Origin: Bin5 sp965221345
Lineage (GTDB): Bacteria > Chloroflexota > Anaerolineae > Caldilineales > Caldilineaceae
DNA length: 64,000 bases
NCBI GenBank assembly: GCA_965221345.1
Contig: CBDCSD010000001.1
Coordinates: forward strand, 1,984,001-2,048,000
Direction of reading: 5' to 3'
The first letter of the stretch is position 1. The number at the start of each line of letters is the position of its first letter. The translations under genes and the position numbers were made by a program. The notes beneath the pieces were generated by a model, which saw nothing but the letters and a program-made list of their open reading frames with translations, did no database searches and was not told the DNA's origin. Below, piece after piece: positions 42,013 through 50,448 of the stretch.

Positions 42013-45000
42013 ATGTCGAGGCATGTTCGGCAAAGAATTGACTTGGAGGGCAGTTCCGAAATGAAGGAAAGAATTGGGACAGTAACCAACGCGCAGACGC
42101 AGCTTTTTGTGCCAGCTGGCAAGGTCGACTTCAATTTTGCGAGGAAGTCGCGCGCTCCGATGACCGATCGAGAAGCTTTACTCTTTCTTCCGAACAGATT
42201 ACGCCACAAAGCGTGGAACGCATGTGCGCGGCGTGCGGGCAAATTGATCGTTCTTCTCTTGGCAGTCATCCTGGCGGCAGGCTGTTCCGGGGACGATTCT
42301 CAAGAGGGGGAATTGGGTCTGGAGAGTTTTCCATTCGCGTTCAACGGAATGGAGGCTCCTGCTTTGGATGACTTGGTGGCAGAGAGATTGGGGCCGCGTC
42401 CCCAAGGGTCTATAAAAACGGTCGTCGAACACTACTTGCAGCAATATCAGCCCGAAGGCAAACTGCCTAAGCTGTTCGAGACGACCCGTGTATACGATCG
42501 CAACGGTGTGCTGCTTGCTGAGTTTTTTGAGGAAGGGCGCCGCACGTGGGTTACCCTCGATCAGATCTCTTCGGCCTTGGTCTCGGCCACGGTCGCAACA
42601 GAGGACTCTTCATTTTTCACCAATCGGGGCGTGGACAGCCGTAGAATTGTCGGTGCAGCTCTGCAAAATGTGCAGACCCAGTCGATTGCATCAGGCGCCA
42701 GCACGATAACAATGCAGTTGGCGCGCAATCTCTTCCTTAACCCCGAAGAACGGTTTGAGCAGACTTTCGATCGCAAACTTCACGAGATAGGTCTGGCCCA
42801 CGACCTGACGATTCTGTTCAATAAAGAAGAGTTGCTGGAGATTTATCTCAACCTTGTCAACTACGGCCATCTCGCCTACGGGCCGGAGGCCGCCGCCCAA
42901 GTCTACTTTGGCAAGAGCGCCATCGACCTGAACTGGGCCGAGGCAACAATTCTGGCCGGAGTCCCCCAGCAACCAGCTTTCTTCGATTTGTTTCTAAATT
43001 TTGATGCAGCCAAGCAGCGACAGCGCGTCGTCCTGGACTTGCTGGTGCGCCACGGCTTCCTGCAAGTAGAGGAGGCCGATGCCATCTTTGAAGAAGAGGT
43101 CCTCCTGATAGGTTCTTCAGTACAACAGGATTTTCTGGCGCCCCATTTCGTCCTCTATGTCGAGGAGGCACTAGAAAGACGGATGGCCGACGCGCTTGGA
43201 ATCGAAGAAGGGCGATGGAAGATGCGCCGCTCCGGCATGCATATTGTCACCACTCTGGATATGCCAATGCAGAGGCTTGCAGAAGAGGAGTTGCAGGCCT
43301 GGATTGACAAGGTAGGCAAGGCCTACCGCATGACAAACGGCGCGCTCGTGGCTATTCAGCCGCAGACGGGCGAACTCTTGGCAATGGTCGGTGGAATCGA
43401 TTTCACAGAAGAGGATGCCGGGCAGGTCAATCTGTCTATGAGTCTCCGCCAGCCGGGAAGTTCATTCAAACCGATTCTCTACGCCACAGCGCTGGCCGAA
43501 GACATGATATCGCCCGCAACTGTGATCTGGGACACGCCAACTTCCTATACAGTGGGCATGGGCCACTTCTACAGTCCCCGCAACTACGATCTGACTTTTC
43601 ATGGCCCGGTCACGGTTCGAACAGCTCTGGCCAACAGCTACAATGTGCCGGCCGTAAAGCTGCTGTCATCGGTGGGCAATGAACGCCTGGTGTCCAAAGC
43701 TAAAGAATTCGGCATCACCAGTTTTACTAGAAAACCGGACGACTATGGCTTGAGCCTGTCTCTTGGGGCAGGGGAAGTGTCACTGTTGGAGTTGACAAAC
43801 GCTTTCCGCACTTTTGCCAACAGCGGTCTCTATTCTCCGCCCCAATTTGCGTTATTCATGGTTGATGATTTGGGCCGCTATCGCTCCCCGCCTCCTGTAG
43901 AACAGAAACAGATCATATCTCCAGGCGTCGCCTTTCAGATGGCCGACATTTTGAGCGACACCGAAGCTCGCAAGCCGGCCTTCGGTGCGAACAGCACGCT
44001 GAACCTGAGCCGTCCGGCGGGGGCAAAGACTGGCACGACCACCAACTTTAAGGATAATTGGACGGTTGGTTTCACGCGATATCTTGTGGCCGGTGTGTGG
44101 ACCGGCAACAGTGACGGCAGAACGATGTGGGGCAACAGCGGCGCAGCCGGCGCAGGACCCCTTTGGCATAACTTTATGGAAGCCGTAATTGCCGACAGGG
44201 GGATGCGAGAACTGATTGGTGCGCCCGAAGACCCAAATCTGTGGGCATTTGAAGTGCCCGATTCGGTAGTTAAGCTTCCGGACTGCCCACCGGCAGTGCG
44301 CTGCCGCACAGGCGGTGAGTACTTTACTTCAAGTTGGTTGAGTAAAACGCGAGGAAATGGGCTGTTGGCGGGCTCGGTAGTCACGGGCAAATCGTTGCCA
44401 ACGCACTTTCCCCGCAATAACGATTTCGTGGATTTCTCCTACTGTATGCTAGATGAAACGGCTGGCGCCGGCAGCGGTGGCAGAACTTCCAATGACCCGC
44501 AGACACGTTCACTCCTCCGACTTTCAAGTTGGGTCGGTCTTGCTTTCCCGCCAGGATACTCTACCGTCGGCAGGCCGCTCCCGCCAATGCCGGACCTTCC
44601 GCTCGATCCTGATGACAACGGGTTGAACTCACCACCACCTTCCTATCGAGAGGACTTGGTCTATTTTCCCGCCACGGAACTAGAAAAGTTCCGGCTACTC
44701 TCGTGGAGTTTGCAGAAGGGCATTCCCGTATCAATTGGGTCCTGCTCCGATCTCAGTTACTATACAGCGAGGCCAGGTGACAGTTGGGCCGGGCTGGCCC
44801 GAGCCCATAGCCTGCCTGAGAGTGTGTTGCGGGGGGCAAATGTCCATGTACGCGGTCCCCTGAACGGTGAACGGTTGCTCCTGCCCCGTGGCATTCCGAT
44901 TCGTTTTCACGTAGAAAGCATGCTTCACGAAGTGCAATCGGGCGACTCCTGGGTCAACATCGCCGCGAAGTATGACATCCCCATAAGTTTGCTCCGAGCA

Positions 45001-45099
45001 GCAAATCCGAACGCTGAGCGGCCCTACAATATCCTGCGCCCGGGCGATCTGTTGCATGTCCCCGAGAATTTGGAAATCTATCAGAATCCATTCGAGTAG
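42013..45099 (+). CDS. Class A penicillin-binding protein with LysM domains, putative lipoprotein (first copy)
   Basis: This is a bifunctional peptidoglycan synthase: a GT51 glycosyltransferase, a transpeptidase and two C-terminal LysM domains. GT51 has EDSSFF, then GASTITMQLARN, RKLHE and KEELLEIYLN. Both catalytic Glu (in ED and RKxxE) are present, but the usual motif-1 His is Asn and the motif-2 Gln-Gln is Met-Gln. The transpeptidase has SSFK, SYN and KTGTT. LysM repeats start YTARPGDSWAGLARAHSLPE and HEVQSGDSWVNIAAKYDIP. The hydrophobic N-terminal segment ends ILAAGC, a lipobox with Cys at codon 91, suggesting lipid anchoring instead of a TM anchor. The start is uncertain; an ATG at 42160 would shorten the n-region. 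Confidence 0.9.
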   Translation: MSRHVRQRIDLEGSSEMKERIGTVTNAQTQLFVPAGKVDFNFARKSRAPMTDREALLFLPNRLRHKAWNACARRAGKLIVLLLAVILAAGCSGDDSQEGELGLESFPFAFNGMEAPALDDLVAERLGPRPQGSIKTVVEHYLQQYQPEGKLPKLFETTRVYDRNGVLLAEFFEEGRRTWVTLDQISSALVSATVATEDSSFFTNRGVDSRRIVGAALQNVQTQSIASGASTITMQLARNLFLNPEERFEQTFDRKLHEIGLAHDLTILFNKEELLEIYLNLVNYGHLAYGPEAAAQVYFGKSAIDLNWAEATILAGVPQQPAFFDLFLNFDAAKQRQRVVLDLLVRHGFLQVEEADAIFEEEVLLIGSSVQQDFLAPHFVLYVEEALERRMADALGIEEGRWKMRRSGMHIVTTLDMPMQRLAEEELQAWIDKVGKAYRMTNGALVAIQPQTGELLAMVGGIDFTEEDAGQVNLSMSLRQPGSSFKPILYATALAEDMISPATVIWDTPTSYTVGMGHFYSPRNYDLTFHGPVTVRTALANSYNVPAVKLLSSVGNERLVSKAKEFGITSFTRKPDDYGLSLSLGAGEVSLLELTNAFRTFANSGLYSPPQFALFMVDDLGRYRSPPPVEQKQIISPGVAFQMADILSDTEARKPAFGANSTLNLSRPAGAKTGTTTNFKDNWTVGFTRYLVAGVWTGNSDGRTMWGNSGAAGAGPLWHNFMEAVIADRGMRELIGAPEDPNLWAFEVPDSVVKLPDCPPAVRCRTGGEYFTSSWLSKTRGNGLLAGSVVTGKSLPTHFPRNNDFVDFSYCMLDETAGAGSGGRTSNDPQTRSLLRLSSWVGLAFPPGYSTVGRPLPPMPDLPLDPDDNGLNSPPPSYREDLVYFPATELEKFRLLSWSLQKGIPVSIGSCSDLSYYTARPGDSWAGLARAHSLPESVLRGANVHVRGPLNGERLLLPRGIPIRFHVESMLHEVQSGDSWVNIAAKYDIPISLLRAANPNAERPYNILRPGDLLHVPENLEIYQNPFE

Positions 45100-45337
45100 G
45101 CCGCTCCAGGTGTCGCGGGCGCCCCCGGGGAAATGTGCGCCAATTGAACGATGGGCAGTAGAAACGACATCGAAATGCGCCACTTGCAGGTCACTAGTTC
45201 GGTGGAACCGAAATGCGCCGGTCAGTCGTTACTAAGAGCGAGGCGTAAGTTCCACTATAGAACCTGTTTCGTTCGGTAGTGGGCGTAGACGCCATAGAAC
45301 AGTTACTGACCCACACTGAAACCGACTGTGAATCCTC

Positions 45338-48226
45338 ATGCCTGGAATGCACTTGGAGCGGCGCACCTCTCGTTTTCTCCTCTGGTTGCTGACACTTTTA
45401 GTGGCAGGTTGCGGCTTTGGCGAGCGCTCTCTCGGTCGTCGACCGGCGATCTCACTGGCGAACGTCGCTGAAGCCTACCTGCAACTGTACCAGCCTGGCC
45501 CACTGCCGCGGATTTTCCAGACAACATTCATTTATGACCGCAAAGGCATACTGCTCGCCGAACTGATCGGAGAGGGCCGCCGTGAATGGGTCCCCTTGGA
45601 TCAGATCTCCCCGCATCTTATCAATGCCACGATCGCGACCGAGGACGCGACATTTTTTACCAATCCCGGCATCGACCCTGTTCGGATAGCCGGCGCTGCC
45701 CTACAGAACGTCGAGCAGGGCGAGATCGTTTCCGGGGCCAGTACAATTACAATGCAGCTGGCCCGCAATCTGTTTCTGGGATCGGAGGAACGCTACGATC
45801 AGTCTTTCGATCGCAAGATCGTCGAAGCTGGGTTGGCCGGGGAGTTGACGCAGACCTATGCCAAAGAAGAACTGCTGGAAATGTATCTGAATCTCTTGAA
45901 CTATGGTCGTCTGGCTTATGGTCCACAGGCGGCTGCCCGTACCTATTTTGGAAAGTCCGCCGCGGAACTGAACCTGGCAGAGGCCACACTTCTGGCGGGC
46001 ATACCCCAGTCTCCTGCGCTCTACGATCTGTTTGAGGACTTGGATCCAGCCAAGGAGCGGCAGCGCACCGTGTTGGAGCTGATGGTGCGACACGGGTTTC
46101 TGTCGCTCGACGAGGCCAACGCAACCTTTGGCGCCGAGGTCGAACTGGGCGGGTCGCCTGAGATACATTCACCACGCGCACCGCATTTTGTCGACTACGT
46201 GGTCCAAGAACTGGATAAGTCGCTGGGCGAAGGTTTCGTTCGGCGGGGCGGGTTGCACATCTATACAACATTGGATCTGGCATTGCAAGAGACGGCCCAA
46301 CAGATCATCTCCGAAAAGGTCGCCGCGCTGCAACCCCGCTATGACATGAACAATGGTGCCCTCATCGCACTCAGGCCAGGCACGGCAGAAATCCTGGCGA
46401 TGGTTGGCAGCGTCAATTACCAGGACGAGGAGATCGATGGCCAGGTCAATGTCGCCATCAGTCCTCGTCAACCGGGCAGCGCTATCAAGCCACTACTGTA
46501 TGCTACGGCATTTAACGACGATCTGATCAGCCCGGCGACAGTGATCTGGGATACGCCTATTACGTATACAATTAGCACAATAGAGGAGTACGAGCCGCTT
46601 AATTACGATCGAAGAGCTCATGGGCCGGTTACTGCGCGTGCGGCCCTCGCGAACAGCTTCAATGTCCCGGCGGTGAAGCTACTTGACTCGGTGGGCGTCG
46701 AGCGCATGCTGGAGAGCGCTCGTAAAATGGGCGTCGAAAGCCTTCACAGGGGAACCGATTGGTATGGGTTGAGCCTGACTTTGGGAGGGGGCGAGGTAAC
46801 ACTGCTAGACCTGGCGACTGCCTACCATACGATGGCCAACGGAGGACGCTATCTGCGTCCCAGATACGTCCTTACTATCGCTGACGGGCAGGGCGTAACT
46901 TTGCTCGAAAACAGTTCACCGGAGGGCATTCCCGTAATCTCAGAGGCCGCCGCCTCCATGATTACCGACATCCTCAGCGACGACCCGGCACGCGTACCAA
47001 TGTTTGGGGCCAATAGCCAGCTGACCCTTAGCCGCCCAGTGGCGGCCAAGACCGGCACCACAGACAACAATCGCGATGCCTGGACGATGGGTTATACGCG
47101 CCATCTCCTGGCCGGTGTATGGGTGGGCAATACCGATGGCCGCCCAATGCGGAACGCTACCGGCGCCGGGGCAGCCGCGCCGGTATGGAACGAAGTCATG
47201 CGCACAATCCTGGCTGATCCGGCGCTGCTCTCAGTTTTGGATGCGCCCCTGGCAGATGCGGACTGGGAGTTCCCGATCAGCGAAAGCGTGAAACTATTGG
47301 ATGTCTGTCCCCCGAACCTGACCTGTCGAAAAGGGGGCGGTGAACTATTCAGCAATTCCTGGTTGGAGGCAGCCAGCAAAAGCAACGCGGGCACGCAGGA
47401 CGAAGAAGAGGAAAAACAAAGTCGAGATGAACAGGACAGTCTCATCGTACCCCTGGGGGACAGTGTCGAAAACATTCCTTCGGCGCCTGTATACCTGAGG
47501 CGGCAGACGGAAGCGGGTGTGGAAACGCGCCTACTCGGCTTCTGCGGCTATGCCGGGGGGGCAAAACGCACATTGCTGGCCCTACCGGATCCCTTTGGGC
47601 TTCCACAAGCCTCGTCTACCTCTTGCCTCCGCTGTTGGACTATGGGGGAAGCGGCCACCAATGCAGTTGATGAGGACAGGCTGCTTAGGGACCGGAGAGG
47701 CGCTCTTATGTGGAATATGGGCTCCAACTTCCCTGTCTACCTGGGCCAGTGTGACGAGATGAACCTGATGGCCGCATATACCGGGCTGGCGGTCGGCATC
47801 GATATCGCGAACGCCGGCGCTCCTGGTTCGCCAGAATTTCTGTCGAGCGGACAGTTGGCTGAAGTGAGCAGTGCGATTGCCCCCGGAACATATCTCTTCT
47901 TCCTGGATCGTTTGTGGCATGATGATCAGTGCCCCGGTCAGTACGTAATGGGCCTCACTGTCAATAACCAGGGCGATCCGCTCCCGGGTGTACATATCCG
48001 CCTGACCGATGCTTGGGACAACACGTCCCAGGCTGTTTCCAAGAGCGGCGCCAACGACACCGGCCGTTTCGATTTCCCTATCTACGGGCAGAGCGCTCCT
48101 CAGAGTCTTGTCTTGCAGGTTGTGGACGCAAGCGGTAATCCCCATAGCCCACCGATCCTCGTCCCCCATCGTACGGATCAAGCCAGCAACAAGCCCTGTC
48201 ACCACTTGGTTGTTCGACGCCAATAA
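45338..48226 (+). CDS. Class A penicillin-binding protein, putative lipoprotein (second copy)
   Basis: This is a paralogue of the upstream PBP, sharing the same motif variants: EDATFFTNPG, GASTITMQLARN, RKIVE, KEELLEMYLN, and transpeptidase SAIK, SFN and KTGTT. It begins with a clear lipoprotein signal ending LLVAGC at residue 25, again pointing to a lipid anchor. Instead of LysM domains, the last 350 residues form a different extracellular region with a carboxypeptidase-regulatory-like end (PLPGVHIRLTDAWDNTSQAV, GRFDFPIYG) likely of Ig-like beta fold. Two PBPs in tandem, both with lipoboxes and with different appended domains, suggest division of labour in wall synthesis. Confidence 0.92.
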   Translation: MPGMHLERRTSRFLLWLLTLLVAGCGFGERSLGRRPAISLANVAEAYLQLYQPGPLPRIFQTTFIYDRKGILLAELIGEGRREWVPLDQISPHLINATIATEDATFFTNPGIDPVRIAGAALQNVEQGEIVSGASTITMQLARNLFLGSEERYDQSFDRKIVEAGLAGELTQTYAKEELLEMYLNLLNYGRLAYGPQAAARTYFGKSAAELNLAEATLLAGIPQSPALYDLFEDLDPAKERQRTVLELMVRHGFLSLDEANATFGAEVELGGSPEIHSPRAPHFVDYVVQELDKSLGEGFVRRGGLHIYTTLDLALQETAQQIISEKVAALQPRYDMNNGALIALRPGTAEILAMVGSVNYQDEEIDGQVNVAISPRQPGSAIKPLLYATAFNDDLISPATVIWDTPITYTISTIEEYEPLNYDRRAHGPVTARAALANSFNVPAVKLLDSVGVERMLESARKMGVESLHRGTDWYGLSLTLGGGEVTLLDLATAYHTMANGGRYLRPRYVLTIADGQGVTLLENSSPEGIPVISEAAASMITDILSDDPARVPMFGANSQLTLSRPVAAKTGTTDNNRDAWTMGYTRHLLAGVWVGNTDGRPMRNATGAGAAAPVWNEVMRTILADPALLSVLDAPLADADWEFPISESVKLLDVCPPNLTCRKGGGELFSNSWLEAASKSNAGTQDEEEEKQSRDEQDSLIVPLGDSVENIPSAPVYLRRQTEAGVETRLLGFCGYAGGAKRTLLALPDPFGLPQASSTSCLRCWTMGEAATNAVDEDRLLRDRRGALMWNMGSNFPVYLGQCDEMNLMAAYTGLAVGIDIANAGAPGSPEFLSSGQLAEVSSAIAPGTYLFFLDRLWHDDQCPGQYVMGLTVNNQGDPLPGVHIRLTDAWDNTSQAVSKSGANDTGRFDFPIYGQSAPQSLVLQVVDASGNPHSPPILVPHRTDQASNKPCHHLVVRRQ

Positions 48227-48335
48227 TAGAGAGATAAATCAACGATTACAATGCGTTGTGCCTACGGTCGCGCCACGAAGTTCAATGTGCCAACCGGATC
48301 TAAGGGAAGACTGACAGAAAGAGGGGTAGAGACTG

Positions 48336-48365
48336 TTGGAATTTCGCCTGGGAATTAGATAAACT
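48336..48365 (+). promoter_or_regulatory. Candidate promoter for the LysM/fasciclin gene
   Basis: TTGGAA at 48336-48341 and TAAACT at 48360-48365 are 18 bp apart in the 270-bp gap after the second PBP gene. Both boxes are only fair matches. Confidence 0.3.
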
Positions 48366-48496
48366 GGATGAACATGCGCATTTTGTTTCTGAACTGCATT
48401 GATATCAGGGGCTGCGCTTTGCAAAGTTGAAGAACTTTCGAGTCCGGCAAGTGGAGTGGCCGGCTATCTTTCTAAACGGGATTCTGGAGGGTACAG

Positions 48497-50332
48497 ATGC
48501 AACTAAGAAAGACATGGCGTTTCGGAGGCCTCGTCGCAATTCTGGCGCTGGTTCTTATTGTAGGCCCTTATGCATTGACTGCGCAGGGCTCTGTCGTGTC
48601 GTCAACCGTGAGCGGTCAGTTGAACGAACAGTTTGCCAAGCACTACTTGGAATTGCAGGTCATCGACTCTTCACAACCCGTCAAGATAAAGATGGATTAC
48701 CAGCCCCAACACAGCAACACCCTTGACGAAAATTCCGGCTTCTACGTTTTCAAGCAATCCGGATTTGACCGGTATTTAAACGCAGCGCCGCCCTCGGATA
48801 GTGTATTCAGTACAGGGTCACTGGAAACAATGGGTGGCATCAAGCGAAAAACTGCCGAGATCGGTAGCGCTGATGCCTCCGAGATCGTTACGATCGTTGT
48901 TTACAATGACACCACGTTTGCTTTGTCCTATACCTTGACCGGAGAAAACGTCACATTCGTTGATGAGTCCGGTGAGCAGGTTGTTAGCGGCAGCACGCCC
49001 GCGGCGCCGGCAACCTCCACGCCTACCGCTTCGGCGCGGGAAGTGGCGGCGGCGGCCCCTGTGGCAGTCGTGACGACAGGTGCCGTGCGGTCAACCTGGG
49101 TTAGAGGTGAGTTGAATGAACAGTTCGCTAAGCACTACCTCGGGGTGGAAATTGTCGATACAAGCCAGCCGGCAACGATCAAGATGGTATACGATCCTCA
49201 AAATAGCCAGCAAGTGGATGACAGTTCCGGTTTCTATGTTTTCAAGCAGACGGGATATGATCGTTACCTCAATGCCTCGCCACCTTCTGATAGCGTCTTT
49301 CTCACCGGCTCGTTAGAATCCATGGACGGCATCAAGCGAAAAGTGGTAGAGGTCAGTGTCGACGACGTGTCTGATATCGTGGCGGTGGTTACCTACAATG
49401 ACACAACCATGTCGTTTTCCTATACCTTGACGGGCGAGAACATACTGTTTCTCGACGACTCTGGCGAGCAGGTTGAGGGAGACAGAGTCGTCGTCCAACA
49501 GCCCGCTGTCGGAACAGGCGCCTCGCCCGCGGCGGTAGCAACTGACATTACTCCCGGCAGCTCCTACACTGTGCAGACGGGTGACACGCTCGGCACCATC
49601 TCTTTGCGAGCTTATGGCAGTACCACTCACTGGTCTGCAATCTGTACCGCGAACTCGCTCACGAACTGCGATCTTATCGAAGCTGGGGACAATTTGACGA
49701 TTCCAATCCTGGCGCAGACCGACACCAGTGGCACTGGCGGAACCGCGACGCCGGCGGCGACGGCAGAGGCGATGCCCGAGGCAACTGCCGAAGCGACGGC
49801 CGCAGCGACGGCCGCGGCGACAGCAGAGGCGATGCCCGAGGCAACTGCGGTAGCGACTCCCGAGGCGACAGCAGAAGCAATGCCGGAGCCGACAAGCCAG
49901 GCGGATTCGGGAGGCAGCAATCTCATCGAAGTTGCGGAGGACTACGAGCAGTTGGACATTCTGCTTCTGGCGCTTGACTTGGCCGGCATGAGCGCAACTA
50001 TTGCCGACGGCGGACCCTATACCATCTTTGCGCCTACAAACGCCGCCTTCGCCTCACTGCCGGAGGCAAGGCTGGACATGCTAATGGCCGATTCGGGTTT
50101 GTTGGCGGAGACGCTGAAGTTCCATGTGGTTTCCGGGAGTCTTAAAACGACTGACTTGGCTACGCTAACAACCCTGACGACACTTCAAGGGGGCACGATC
50201 GATGTGAGCACGGACAGCGACGGCGCTCTTTCAGTTGAAGGAATCAGCTTCGTTACATCGGATGTGGAAGCATCCAACGGTGTCATTCACTTCATCCACC
50301 AGCTGCTACCGGATCCGGATGAAGACAATTAA
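48497..50332 (+). CDS. Secreted LysM and fasciclin-domain protein
   Basis: An exported wall-associated protein in four parts. A signal peptide is followed by two tandem repeats of about 125 residues (each with LNEQFAKHYL, GFYVFKQ, DRYLN, PPSDSV and YTLTGEN) that I do not recognise as a known family. Next comes a LysM domain (YTVQTGDTLGTISLRAYGS), then about 55 residues of Ala/Thr/Glu-rich linker with MPEATAEAT-type repeats, and last a fasciclin (FAS1) domain with GPYTIFAPTNAAFASLP and NGVIHFIHQLLPD. LysM suggests peptidoglycan binding and FAS1 suggests adhesion. The start is set by GGAGG 6 bases upstream. Confidence 0.92.
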   Translation: MQLRKTWRFGGLVAILALVLIVGPYALTAQGSVVSSTVSGQLNEQFAKHYLELQVIDSSQPVKIKMDYQPQHSNTLDENSGFYVFKQSGFDRYLNAAPPSDSVFSTGSLETMGGIKRKTAEIGSADASEIVTIVVYNDTTFALSYTLTGENVTFVDESGEQVVSGSTPAAPATSTPTASAREVAAAAPVAVVTTGAVRSTWVRGELNEQFAKHYLGVEIVDTSQPATIKMVYDPQNSQQVDDSSGFYVFKQTGYDRYLNASPPSDSVFLTGSLESMDGIKRKVVEVSVDDVSDIVAVVTYNDTTMSFSYTLTGENILFLDDSGEQVEGDRVVVQQPAVGTGASPAAVATDITPGSSYTVQTGDTLGTISLRAYGSTTHWSAICTANSLTNCDLIEAGDNLTIPILAQTDTSGTGGTATPAATAEAMPEATAEATAAATAAATAEAMPEATAVATPEATAEAMPEPTSQADSGGSNLIEVAEDYEQLDILLLALDLAGMSATIADGGPYTIFAPTNAAFASLPEARLDMLMADSGLLAETLKFHVVSGSLKTTDLATLTTLTTLQGGTIDVSTDSDGALSVEGISFVTSDVEASNGVIHFIHQLLPDPDEDN

Positions 50333-50381
50333 CAATAGGCTATAGATTAGGCGCGGGTTTCAGTGTCCAATTCAACAATAG

Positions 50382-50421
50382 GGACGCCCTCCTCTCACTG
50401 AGCGAGGGCGTCCTTCTTTTT
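50382..50421 (+). terminator. Strong terminator after the LysM/fasciclin gene
   Basis: GGACGCCCTC at 50382-50391 and GAGGGCGTCC at 50404-50413 form a perfect 10-bp stem, followed by TTCTTTTT. It closes the surface-protein unit ahead of the helicase gene. Confidence 0.88.
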
Positions 50422-50448
50422 GCAGGGTCCGTACATTTGTGCTACGGT

